Positions 8,208 through 16,168 of a stretch of 28,898 nucleotides of DNA are shown here, in pieces. Below the pieces are notes generated by a model. That model was not told the DNA's origin. It saw only the letters and a program-made list of their open reading frames with translations, and searched no databases. Source of the stretch: an uncultured Collinsella sp. (lineage in GTDB: Bacteria > Actinomycetota > Coriobacteriia > Coriobacteriales > Coriobacteriaceae); the NCBI GenBank assembly GCA_958421655.1, contig CATZMG010000022.1, positions 1-28,898 of the forward strand, read 5' to 3'. How positions within the stretch are numbered: the stretch's first letter is position 1; every line of letters starts with the position of its first letter. The position numbers were made by a program, and so were the translations under genes.

Positions 8208-9506
8208 ATGGCACCAGCTCTGTCCGATTTTCAACCGCAACCAGCGCCTCAGGCTACCACAGCGGCGCAGACCGCTATCGGTGACGGTCTTGTCGCAGAA
8301 GCTCAGGCTTTTGCAGACGAGCTCGCTGCGTGGCGACACGATCTACACCAGATGCCTGAGCTCGGTAACAATCTTCCGCAGACGTCTGCCTATATCCAGG
8401 CACGTCTGGACGAGATGGACATCCCCCATACCACGCTCGTCGACGGTTCCTGCGTCGTTGGCCTGATCGGTGCCGGTGCGGCCGCGGCCGCTCAGGGCAA
8501 TGGCACGTGCAAGGACGAGCAGGCCGGAACGGTCGTCATGCTCCGAGGCGATATGGATGCCCTGCCCGTTGTCGAGGAATCCGGCGAGCCCTTTGCATCC
8601 ACCAATGGCTGCATGCATGCTTGCGGTCACGATATGCACGCGACGGCCCTGCTTGGTGCGGCGCGCCTGCTCAAGGCCCGCGAGGCCGAGCTCGTCGACG
8701 TCAATGCCACCGTCAAACTGCTGTTCCAGCCGGGTGAGGAGACCTTCGAGGGCGCCCGTGCTGCCATCGCCGATGGCCTGTTGCAGAACCCGCGTCCTCA
8801 GGCGGCTTTTGCCATGCATGTCAACAGCCAATCGCCGCTCGGCCTGGTGCTCTATGGGAGCCCGGCGCTTTCGGGCGTGTACGGTTTCCGCATCACGCTG
8901 CAGGGCAAGGGCGGCCATGGCTCGAGCCCCGAGATTTGCATCGACCCTATCACGGCCGGCGTCCATGTGCACCTGGCGCTCCAGGAGCTTATCTCCCGCG
9001 AGGTGCCGGCGGCCAAGGAAGTCGCACTTACCGTGGGTAAGTTCGCTGGCGGCTTGGCGGCCAACGTCATCCCCGACACCTGCGTGCTCGAGGGAACGCT
9101 GCGCGGCTTTGATGTTGAGCTCATGGCTCACCTTAAGACCCGCATCGCCGAGGTCGTCAATGGCGTAGCGGCAACGTATCGCACGCCGGCGACCATCGAG
9201 ACGCTCTCGGATGTTCCGCCGCTTGTACTCGACAGCGATATGACTCAGGCGTCGCTTGGCTACGTGGGCGCAGTGCTGCCCAAGACGGCTTTCTTGCCGC
9301 TGTTCCATGCCATGGCGAGCGAGGACTTTGCGCTTATCTCGAGCGAGATTCCGAGTGCGTACTTTACCGTGGGCGCGGCCGTAACCGACACGGACGAACA
9401 CTTTGCCCAGCACCATCCCAAGGCACGTTTTAACGATGCCGAGCTGCCGCTCGGTGCTGCGGCTTATTCCGCCGTCGCTTTGGGCTATATCGCCGACCAC
9501 CGGTAG
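8208..9506 (+). CDS. M20D-family amidohydrolase
   Basis: The protein has 432 residues and belongs to the M20D aminoacylase/carboxypeptidase group (hippurate hydrolase, N-acetyl-amino-acid and IAA-conjugate hydrolases). The metal site is complete: Cys139 and His141 in HACGHDMHA, the Glu177-Glu178 pair in QPGEET and His204 in FAMHV. The dimerisation (lid) domain follows from about residue 220, starting at the segment with KGGHGSSPE, and a late His in HHPKARFND closes the fold. These enzymes release an amino acid from an acyl or peptide conjugate in the cytoplasm. The start at 8208 has TGGAGGGC upstream; the frame is open far upstream into the transporter gene but that part is not coding. An Ala/Gln-rich N-terminal leader of about 30 residues is slightly longer than usual. 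The transporter gene downstream may supply or remove its substrate. Confidence 0.92.
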   Translation: MAPALSDFQPQPAPQATTAAQTAIGDGLVAEAQAFADELAAWRHDLHQMPELGNNLPQTSAYIQARLDEMDIPHTTLVDGSCVVGLIGAGAAAAAQGNGTCKDEQAGTVVMLRGDMDALPVVEESGEPFASTNGCMHACGHDMHATALLGAARLLKAREAELVDVNATVKLLFQPGEETFEGARAAIADGLLQNPRPQAAFAMHVNSQSPLGLVLYGSPALSGVYGFRITLQGKGGHGSSPEICIDPITAGVHVHLALQELISREVPAAKEVALTVGKFAGGLAANVIPDTCVLEGTLRGFDVELMAHLKTRIAEVVNGVAATYRTPATIETLSDVPPLVLDSDMTQASLGYVGAVLPKTAFLPLFHAMASEDFALISSEIPSAYFTVGAAVTDTDEHFAQHHPKARFNDAELPLGAAAYSAVALGYIADHR

Positions 9507-9602
9507 CACCCAACCTTGCCTTTCAAGTCTGCGGGCATGGCCGTAAGGCCTATGCCCTTGTCTTTCAAGGCAATCTTGGGCACTACCGGCGCCCGGCGCC
9601 GG
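9502..9602. repeat. nested palindromes with probable terminator
   Basis: Imperfect 26-base arms at 9502-9527 and 9562-9587 match at about 20 positions when inverted. Inside is a hairpin GGGCATGGCC/GGCCTATGCCC (9533-9556) followed by TTGTCTTT, which is a plausible terminator of the M20 gene. Overlapping the right arm is a further perfect palindrome, CCGGCGCC-C-GGCGCCGG (9586-9602), just ahead of the next gene. Confidence 0.6.
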
Positions 9603-9629
9603 CTATTCGTTTGTTAAATAAGGAGCAGT

Positions 9630-10934
9630 ATGTCCCAGCAACGTAAGTTCTTTCCCGGCTGGCTCGTGGTGACCTCCGGCTTCGTGATCATGGCCACGTG
9701 CTACACGATTTTCGTCAACTGCATGAGCCTGTTCCAGCCGCTCATCGTCAGCGACCTGGGCATTTCCCTTGCGCAGTACAACATCTCCAATGCCATCTCC
9801 ACCGTGGTGAGCGTCGTGGGTTCGCTCGTTATCGGCCATGTTGCCGATAAGGTGAGTGGCCGCGTATTGGGCTCGCTCACCGTTATCGCTACCTCGGCGG
9901 TGCTCGCGGGCATGAGCTTTGTGGGTGAGCTTTGGCAGGTCTACGTGCTCTTTGCCGTTTCGGGCTGCTTCGCTGTGGCCTCGACCCGTCTGCTCATTAG
10001 CCTGGTGACCGCCAACTGGTTTACCGCCAAGCGAGGCCTTGCCATCTCCATCGCACTTTCGGGCTCGGGCTTTGGCGGAGCTATTCTCTCGCCGATCGTG
10101 AGCTCGCTTATCGTGAGTGTGGGCTGGCGCTCTGCGTTCCTGGTACTCGCTGCCGTCTGCATGGTGGCGGCACTGCCCATCACGGCCTACTCCTTTCGCA
10201 CCAAGCCTTCCGAGATCGGCCTTAAGCCGCTCGGCGAGAACCCGGGCGATCCGTCCGTCTCGACGGCTGGCGACAAGGACGAGCACACGGCGCCCGAGGT
10301 TAGCGTCGGCTGGTCTCGTATCAAGAAGAGCCCGGCGTTTTGGCTGCTTGTCGTCGCCTTCCTCTTTATGGGCTTGGTCAATGGCGCCATCTTGCCCAAC
10401 CAGGTCACCAACATGACGAGTGTTACCGTCAACGGCGCCAAGATCGTCACGGGCGGCCACGATCCCATGTGGGCAGGTACCGTGCTTTCGGCCTACATGG
10501 TCACCGTCGTTATCGCCAAGATTTCGCTCGGTGCGATCTATGACCGCTTTGGCCTGCGCTTTGGCAATATCCTTGGCTCCGTTGCGTGCATTATCGCCTG
10601 CGTGGCGCTGTGTTTCCCGACGACGGACCTCGGTCCTATTGTCGCCGCTGTGAGCTTTGGTATCGGAACGTGCATGGGCACCATCACGCCTACCATCGCC
10701 GCGTCCAAGCAGTTTGGCATGGCCGACCTCGGTAAGGTCACGGGTACCATCACCTCGCTCGAGATGGTCGGCGGCACCGTGGGCGCCATTGTCTCGGGCG
10801 TGCTGTTCGATGCCACGGGCTCCTTTGCGAGCACCTGGATCGTGTGCCTGGCGTGCTCCGTGGTCATGCTCGTGTTCCTGCTGGCATCCGAGCCCATTGC
10901 CGCCAAGCTGCGCGCGAGCGTGGCGGGGGAGTAG
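9630..10934 (+). CDS. OFA-type MFS transporter
   Basis: The protein has 434 residues and twelve predicted membrane helices in two halves around a hydrophilic loop (about 195-225). It fits the oxalate/formate antiporter (OFA) branch of the major facilitator superfamily: an FPGWLVV opening before helix 1, the loop 2-3 motif GHVADKVSGRVLG, and the RGLAISIALSGSGFGG segment in the middle of the first half. OFA members exchange small carboxylates across the cytoplasmic membrane, but many are of unknown specificity. The start has AAGGAG upstream. The gene follows the M20 hydrolase by about 120 bases with a probable terminator between, so a shared function is only suggested. The stop is followed by two strong hairpins. 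Confidence 0.88.
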   Translation: MSQQRKFFPGWLVVTSGFVIMATCYTIFVNCMSLFQPLIVSDLGISLAQYNISNAISTVVSVVGSLVIGHVADKVSGRVLGSLTVIATSAVLAGMSFVGELWQVYVLFAVSGCFAVASTRLLISLVTANWFTAKRGLAISIALSGSGFGGAILSPIVSSLIVSVGWRSAFLVLAAVCMVAALPITAYSFRTKPSEIGLKPLGENPGDPSVSTAGDKDEHTAPEVSVGWSRIKKSPAFWLLVVAFLFMGLVNGAILPNQVTNMTSVTVNGAKIVTGGHDPMWAGTVLSAYMVTVVIAKISLGAIYDRFGLRFGNILGSVACIIACVALCFPTTDLGPIVAAVSFGIGTCMGTITPTIAASKQFGMADLGKVTGTITSLEMVGGTVGAIVSGVLFDATGSFASTWIVCLACSVVMLVFLLASEPIAAKLRASVAGE

Positions 10935-10969
10935 ACGTCCGTCGTTCTTTTCTATTTGCCCCGTTCTGT

Positions 10970-11034
10970 CCGTGGCTGCCCTGGAGGCCGAATAGATGCT
11001 CGTACCATCAATTCGGTTTCCAAGGCGGCCACGG
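10970..11034 (+). terminator. 24-bp hairpin after the MFS gene
   Basis: Arms at 10970-10993 and 11011-11034 pair over 24 positions, the non-Watson-Crick ones mostly G-U or A-C, around a 17-base loop. There is no T tract. It ends the MFS transcript or insulates hisS. Confidence 0.6.
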
Positions 11035-11036
11035 GT

Positions 11037-11112
11037 CACAAACAGCGGCGGTGCATCTGGCCGAACGAGCCCCCATACCCTCGTTCGGTCAGACGCGCCG
11101 CCGCTGTTTGTG
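11037..11112 (+). terminator. 33-bp hairpin before hisS
   Basis: Arms at 11037-11069 and 11080-11112 pair over 33 positions. The outer 15 bases are perfect (CACAAACAGCGGCGG with its complement), and further in three G-U-type or similar mismatches occur. The loop is ten bases. It ends in TGTTTGTG and lies directly before the hisS -10 box, so it is probably a terminator and not a hisS leader. Confidence 0.6.
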
Positions 11113-11121
11113 TTTGTGCCG

Positions 11122-11127
11122 TATAAT
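11122..11127 (+). promoter_or_regulatory. hisS -10 box
   Basis: A perfect TATAAT lies 42 bases before the hisS start. No good -35 hexamer is seen; the expected position falls in the arm of the preceding hairpin. Confidence 0.5.
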
Positions 11128-11169
11128 GACCATTACCTATGACGCGATACAAAAGAAAGGTGTTTGCCC

Positions 11170-12483
11170 ATGCAGGCACAGAAGGCGGAGGGAACCCGCG
11201 ACCTTATCGGCGCCGAGATGCGCGCCTGGCAAAAGATGCAGCAGATTGCGGCCGGCGTGTTCGAGCCGTTTGGTTTTAAACCCATCGAGACGCCCGCGAT
11301 CGAGCAGGTAGATGTGTTTGTCCACGGTATCGGCCAGTCGACCGACGTCGTGCGCAAGGAAATGTTCCGCGTGTTCAGCGGTGCCAACCTGGAGCGCGTC
11401 TTTACCGAGGGCACCGACACCAAACTCAAGCCCAAGCAGCGCCTGGCACTTCGCCCCGAGGGCACGGCCGGCGTGGTGCGCGCCGTCGTCGAGAACAACC
11501 TGGTGCCCCAGGGCTCCACGCCGTTTAAGGCCTATTACGCCGAGGCCATGTTCCGCGGCGAGCGTCCCCAGAAGGGCCGCCTGCGCCAGTTCCACCAGGT
11601 GGGCATCGAGTGGCTCGGCGCTCCAGATCCGGCGGCAGACGCCGAGTGCATCATCATGCTCATGGAGTTCTACAAGCGCCTGGGCTTCGACCTTTCCAAG
11701 CTACGTCTGCTCATCAACTCGATGGGTGACGCCCAGTGCCGTCCGGCTTACCGCGAGCAGGTCAAGCAGTTCATCCTCGATCACGCAGACGAGATGTGCG
11801 ACGAGTGCCGCGAGCGCGCCGAGCTTAACCCGCTGCGTGCCTTCGACTGCAAGAACGACCACTGCCGCGAGATCATGGCCGAGGCCCCGCTGATGGGTGA
11901 CAACCTGTGTGACGAGTGCCGCGAGCACTACGAGCAGGTCAAGCGCTATCTGGATGCCGCCGGTATTGAGTATGTCGAGGATCCCACCTTGGTGCGCGGC
12001 CTGGACTACTACACCCGTACTGTCTTTGAGGTCGAGGCCCCTGGCGCCGGCGTCGGCTCCATCGGCGGCGGCGGCCGCTACGATGGCCTGGTCGAGCTCG
12101 AGGGTGGCAAACCCACGGCGGGCGTCGGCTTTGCCGTCGGTTTTGAGCGCGCCCTGCTGGCCCTGCAGGCCTTTGGCAGCGATTTGGGTGCCGATGAGGC
12201 CCCGTGCGTCTATGTCGCCAACGCCGGCAAGGAGCTGCGCCAGAACGTCTTCGCCATTACGCAGGAGCTTCGCGCCGCAGGCATCGTGACCGAGGCCGAC
12301 TATCAGGGCCGTTCGCTCAAGGCCCAGTTTAAGCAGGCCGATAAGGTGGGCGCCAAGCTCATCTTGGTCCTGGGCGGCGACGAGCTTGCCGCCGGCAAGG
12401 TCAAGGTGCGCGACATGGAGAGCCATGAAGAGGTCCTTGCCGATCTGTCCAACGTGGTTGAGGCGGTTCGCGAGCGCCTGTAG
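11170..12483 (+). CDS. hisS: histidyl-tRNA synthetase
   Basis: The protein has 437 residues, normal for a bacterial class IIa HisRS, and charges tRNA-His in the cytoplasm. Visible hallmarks are motif 2 (FRGERP, 128-133, with the following QFHQVGIE), the histidine-specific LVRGLDYYTRT (274-284) and GGGGRYDGL blocks, and motif 3 GFAVGFER (about 320-327). An anticodon-binding domain fills the last 95 residues. Between motif 2 and the histidine block is an insertion rich in Cys (CDEC, CKNDHC, CDEC), which may bind a metal as in some bacterial HisRS. The ATG at 11170 is chosen for AAAGAAAGG nine bases upstream; a TTG at 11164 would add two residues. The gene has its own -10 box and a terminator, so it appears to be monocistronic. 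No T-box leader was recognised. Confidence 0.97.
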   Translation: MQAQKAEGTRDLIGAEMRAWQKMQQIAAGVFEPFGFKPIETPAIEQVDVFVHGIGQSTDVVRKEMFRVFSGANLERVFTEGTDTKLKPKQRLALRPEGTAGVVRAVVENNLVPQGSTPFKAYYAEAMFRGERPQKGRLRQFHQVGIEWLGAPDPAADAECIIMLMEFYKRLGFDLSKLRLLINSMGDAQCRPAYREQVKQFILDHADEMCDECRERAELNPLRAFDCKNDHCREIMAEAPLMGDNLCDECREHYEQVKRYLDAAGIEYVEDPTLVRGLDYYTRTVFEVEAPGAGVGSIGGGGRYDGLVELEGGKPTAGVGFAVGFERALLALQAFGSDLGADEAPCVYVANAGKELRQNVFAITQELRAAGIVTEADYQGRSLKAQFKQADKVGAKLILVLGGDELAAGKVKVRDMESHEEVLADLSNVVEAVRERL

Positions 12484-12540
12484 CGCATCTTTTTGAGCTG
12501 CGGACCCGCTTAAGTGTCCCGTCCATTGCGAGCGATTGTT

Positions 12541-12580
12541 ACGGGGGTGTTTCGCATTTATGCGGAATGCCCCCGTTTGT
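12541..12580 (+). terminator. rho-independent terminator of hisS
   Basis: A 15-bp stem runs from ACGGGGG (12541) to CCCCCGT (ending 12576), with a few G-U-type pairs and a six-base loop, followed by TTTGT. Confidence 0.8.
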
Positions 12581-12636
12581 GTATGCCGTCCACCGAGAAA
12601 TACGACCATTTAGAGCAAAAACCCTTGCAATGCAGA

Positions 12637-12696
12637 AAATACTTTTGTGTGGTAAAGCGCAATCAGTGTCGAAAGTATTTCGCAAGCGCCTATAAT
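12637..12696 (+). promoter_or_regulatory. ppc promoter with inverted repeat
   Basis: A perfect -10 box TATAAT lies at 12691-12696. Upstream, AAATACTTT (12637-12645) and AAAGTATTT (12672-12680) form a perfect 9-bp inverted repeat with 26 bases between. The right half covers the -35 area, so a repressor bound here would block the promoter. The regulator is unknown. Confidence 0.5.
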
Positions 12697-12740
12697 GAAT
12701 ACCGCATGTTACGTGCATAGAAGGAGGAATGGGAGGAAAC

Positions 12741-15554
12741 GTGGCTGAGAACCTAAGCAACCAGTCTGTACCCGAAGCCGCGGCGCGCGTCGCTGCCGTG
12801 GTCAACCGCCTCGTTAACCGAATCGGCTCGAATGCCGAGTCCAGGGAGCGTCTCGCCGAAATCGAGATCCCCGAGGAGCTGCGCGACAATCTGGCGTTGT
12901 TCCTGCGCCTGGAGCGTCGTGTGCTTAGCGAGTATGATCCTGAGATCGCGGACCTGTTCGACAAGATCCTGTCGGCCGAGATTGTGGCCAATGCCGGCAA
13001 CCCCGGTACGCGTGCTGCCGACGAGGCCGTCGACGAGCAGGGCGTGCCTACTGCCGATGAGTCCACCGCCGTGGCATTTCGTGAGGTCGTCGATCTGATC
13101 GACAGCCTGCCGCTCGATAAGCAGCAGGTCATTGTCCGCGCCTTTACGAGTTTCTTCCATCTGGCAAACCTGTCGGAGGAGAACTACCGTGTGGCGCAGC
13201 TGCGCGAGCGCGAGGCCGGTGCGTCGACCGATACCGAGGTCGATCCCGCCAACGAGCTCACCGTCGCCTATCACCAGCTGGTGAATGAGCTGGGCGTCGA
13301 GGGCGCCAACGAGCTGCTCGGCAAGCTTGAGTTCCACCCCGTCTTTACCGCGCATCCCACCGAGGCCCGTCGTAAGGCCGTCGAGGGCAAGATTCGCCGT
13401 ATCTCCAACCTGCTGGAGGAGCGTCCGCGTCTGGGCGGCTCTGACCTGGTGGAGAACGAGCGCCATATGCTGCAGGAGATCGACGCCCTGGTGCGTACGA
13501 GCCCCATCGCGCTCAAGAAGCCCACGCCGGTCGAGGAAGCCGATACCATCATCGACATCTTCGATAACACGCTGTTCGACGTCATCCCCGTCATCTATCG
13601 TCGCTTTGACGACTGGGTGCTGGGCGACAAGGCCGGTACCGTGCCGCCGCTGTGCCCGGCGTTCTTCCATCCCGGCAGCTGGATCGGTTCCGACCGCGAC
13701 GGTAACCCCAACGTCACCGCCAAGGTCAGCCGTGAGGTCGCCGCCAAGTACTTCACCCACATGGTGCTCAAGCTCGAGGACAAGTGCCGCCGCATCGGCC
13801 GCAACCTCACGCTCGAGGCTACCTACAGCAAGCCGTCTGCCGAGCTCATCAACCTGTGGAACCATCAGGTCGAGATGAGCCCTCGGTACACGGCCCGCGC
13901 CGAGCTGATTTCCGAGCACGAGCCGCATCGCGCCGTCATGCTCGTCATGGCCGACCGTCTGAACGCCACCGTACGTCGTATCACCGATACCATGTACCAC
14001 AGCGCCGATGAGTTCCTGGAGGACTTGCGCGTCGTCCAGCGCTCGCTGGCTGCCTGCGGTGCCGTCCGTGCTGCCTACGGCCCGGTTCAGACCATCATCT
14101 GGCAGGTCGAGTCCTTCGGCTTCCACATGGTCGAGATGGAGTTCCGTCAGCACTCCGTGGTGCATGCCCGCGCCCTCAAGGATATCCACGAGAACGGTAT
14201 CCATGGCGATCTGCAGCCCATGACGCGCGAGGTCATCGATACCTTCCGCGCTATCGGCTCCATCCAAAAGCGCTACGGCAAGAAGATGGCGCACCGCTAC
14301 ATCATCTCGTTCACCAAGAGCGCCCAGCATGTGGCCGACGTCTTTGAGCTGGCCCACCTGTCCTTCGCACACGAGGAGGATGTCCCCGAGCTCGACGTGA
14401 TCCCGCTGTTCGAGCAGCTCGAGGACCTCGAGGGCTGCGTCGACGTGCTCGACCAGATGCTTACGCTGCCCGTGGTGCAGAGGCGCCTTGCCCAGACCAA
14501 CCGCCGCATGGAGGTCATGCTGGGCTATTCCGACTCCTCCAAGGATGCCGGTCCTACCACGGCCATGCTCGCACTGCACTCCGCGCAGGAGCGCATCGCC
14601 AAGTGGGCCGAGAAGAACGATATCGACCTGGTGCTCATGCACGGTCGCGGCGGTGCAGTGGGCCGTGGCGGCGGCCCGGCCAACAAGGCCGTGCTGGCGC
14701 AGCCCAAGGGTTCGGTCAACTGCTTCTTTAAGCTCACCGAGCAGGGCGAGGTCATCTTTGCCCGTTACGGCAACCGCACGCTGGCTCAGCGTCATGTTGA
14801 GTCCGTTGCTGCCGCAACGCTTTTGCAGTCGGCCCCGAGCGTCGAGAAGACCAACACCGAGAACACGCAGAAGTTCTGGGATATGGCCGAGAAGCTCAAC
14901 GCCGTAAGCCACGAGCGCTATCTGGACCTGCTGAACACCGAGGACTTTACACCGTGGTTCTCGACCGTGACGCCGCTGACCGAGGTCGGTCTGCTGCCGA
15001 TCGGCTCGCGTCCCGCCAAGCGCGGTTTGGGTGCCAAGTCGCTCGACGACCTGCGTACCATTCCGTGGATCTTCAGCTGGAGCCAGGCGCGCATCAATCT
15101 GGCCGCCTGGTACGGCCTGGGTACCGCCTGCGAGCAGTTTGGCGATCTGGACCAGCTTAAGGCTGCCTACCAGGAGTGGCCGTTCTTCCGCACCTTTATC
15201 GACAACATCGAGATGTCGATCGCCAAGACCGACCAGCGCATCGCCAAGATGTACCTGCACCTGGGCGATCGCCAGGATTTGTCCGAGAAGGTCTTTACCG
15301 AGATGCAGCTCACGCGTAAGTGGGTTCTTGCCATCGTCGGTGACGAATGGCCGCTGCAGCGCCGCCGTGTGCTCGGCTGCGCCGTCCGTGTGCGTAATCC
15401 CTACGTCGACGCCCTGTCCATCGCCCAGGTCCGCGCCCTTCGCGAGGTGCGTATGAACCAGGACGAGATGGCCGAGGAGAAGAAGGCCGAGTACATGAGC
15501 CTGATTCTTTCGACTGTGACCGGCGTCTCGGCAGGATTGCAGAACACGGGGTAA
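12741..15554 (+). CDS. ppc: phosphoenolpyruvate carboxylase
   Basis: The protein has 937 residues and adds bicarbonate to phosphoenolpyruvate to give oxaloacetate, refilling the C4-acid pool. Signature blocks are all present: FTAHPTEARR (about 201-210) with the catalytic His, GSWIGSDRDGNPNVT (about 311-325), MLGYSDSSKDAG (about 593-604), and the glycine loop HGRGGAVGRGGGP. The C-terminus ends NTG, as in other PEPC enzymes, where this end completes the active site. The GTG at 12741 is preferred because GGAGG sits five bases upstream. An ATG at 12729 would add four residues but overlaps its own AAGGAGG, too close to use well. The gene is preceded by its own promoter and followed by a nested palindrome, so it is likely transcribed alone. 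Confidence 0.96.
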   Translation: MAENLSNQSVPEAAARVAAVVNRLVNRIGSNAESRERLAEIEIPEELRDNLALFLRLERRVLSEYDPEIADLFDKILSAEIVANAGNPGTRAADEAVDEQGVPTADESTAVAFREVVDLIDSLPLDKQQVIVRAFTSFFHLANLSEENYRVAQLREREAGASTDTEVDPANELTVAYHQLVNELGVEGANELLGKLEFHPVFTAHPTEARRKAVEGKIRRISNLLEERPRLGGSDLVENERHMLQEIDALVRTSPIALKKPTPVEEADTIIDIFDNTLFDVIPVIYRRFDDWVLGDKAGTVPPLCPAFFHPGSWIGSDRDGNPNVTAKVSREVAAKYFTHMVLKLEDKCRRIGRNLTLEATYSKPSAELINLWNHQVEMSPRYTARAELISEHEPHRAVMLVMADRLNATVRRITDTMYHSADEFLEDLRVVQRSLAACGAVRAAYGPVQTIIWQVESFGFHMVEMEFRQHSVVHARALKDIHENGIHGDLQPMTREVIDTFRAIGSIQKRYGKKMAHRYIISFTKSAQHVADVFELAHLSFAHEEDVPELDVIPLFEQLEDLEGCVDVLDQMLTLPVVQRRLAQTNRRMEVMLGYSDSSKDAGPTTAMLALHSAQERIAKWAEKNDIDLVLMHGRGGAVGRGGGPANKAVLAQPKGSVNCFFKLTEQGEVIFARYGNRTLAQRHVESVAAATLLQSAPSVEKTNTENTQKFWDMAEKLNAVSHERYLDLLNTEDFTPWFSTVTPLTEVGLLPIGSRPAKRGLGAKSLDDLRTIPWIFSWSQARINLAAWYGLGTACEQFGDLDQLKAAYQEWPFFRTFIDNIEMSIAKTDQRIAKMYLHLGDRQDLSEKVFTEMQLTRKWVLAIVGDEWPLQRRRVLGCAVRVRNPYVDALSIAQVRALREVRMNQDEMAEEKKAEYMSLILSTVTGVSAGLQNTG

Positions 15555-15577
15555 TCGATAGCCCTGTGGCTCTCACC

Positions 15578-15704
15578 GGGACCCGACGGGTTTCCCTCTG
15601 AATGCGTCCTCGCACTTGAAGCCCCCTTATCCTGCTCCTTCGGAGCTGCGGATAAGGGGGCTTCGTGCTGCGGAATGCATTCAGAGGGAAACCCGTCGGG
15701 TCCC
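15578..15704. repeat. nested palindrome, element 1
   Basis: Perfect 28-bp outer arms lie at 15578-15605 and 15677-15704. Inside them is an imperfect segment (GCGTCCTCGCACTTGAAG against CTTCGTGCTGCGGAATGC), then a perfect 15-bp stem (15618-15632 with 15650-15664), then GCTCC/GGAGC at the tip. No T tract follows, so it is not a classic terminator, though it comes right after ppc. The segment between outer arms and inner stem is shared with the element at 18241-18374. Confidence 0.75.
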
Positions 15705-16005
15705 TTCGTCCTCGGTCTTCGGGGATTGGGGCTGAAGGGAATAAAGCGCCCTTCGCGCTTAGTGTGGAGTGCGGCGAGGGCTTCTTGCGTCCTGCGGAGT
15801 GTGCCTAAAAGTAAGCTGATGGCGGGCCCTACGATGTCCGGTTTTCGGTGGATTACTGGCTGGGGGAATAATGGCGCGCTTTGCGCGTTTGGAAAAGGCT
15901 TCGTGCTGCGGAATGCATTCAGAGGGAAACCCATCGGGTCCCTTCGTCCTCGGTTTTCGGCGGATTACGGGCTGAAGGGAAGAAAGGCGCGCTTCTCGAC
16001 TTACG
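15661..16005. repeat. three degenerate tandem repeats
   Basis: Three copies of a unit of about 113-126 bases follow one another, beginning near 15661, 15781 and 15899. Each starts CTTCGTGCTGCGG or similar, and each contains GGTCTTCGG or GGTTTTCGG followed by GGATTnnnGGCTG and a G+C-rich close (GCGCGCTT type). Copies one and three also share the full right arm of the nested palindrome. The middle copy is the most decayed. No gene is seen in this whole stretch from ppc to larA (15555-16168). Confidence 0.6.
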
Positions 16006-16168
16006 ACTGTAGCGGCCGCGGTCTCGTTTGGGATTGCGGTCGTTTTGTTGTGGGTCAAATATGAACGTTGTGTTAATGAGTCGGTGGACGGTGGTGTTTT
16101 TCGGTGAGCGGCGTATCCTTCCAACGGTTTATCTAGTGTGTCAGTTGAAAGGAAGAGGGCGCTCGTCA

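Noticed and set aside
11037..11112. Hairpin before hisS as a T-box or other leader
   Set aside because: It lies upstream of the -10 box and so is probably not in the hisS message; no T-box sequence is seen.
12753..15260. Long open frame on the minus strand inside ppc (835 codons); similar ones inside the MFS gene (9603-11039), feoB (25085-27163) and aspS (21643-23292)
   Set aside because: These mirror the real genes in G+C-rich DNA, have no family motifs, and the plus-strand genes are certain.
15661..16005. Tandem repeats as a possible CRISPR array
   Set aside because: Units are over 110 bases with no constant short repeat and unique spacers, and no cas genes are present.
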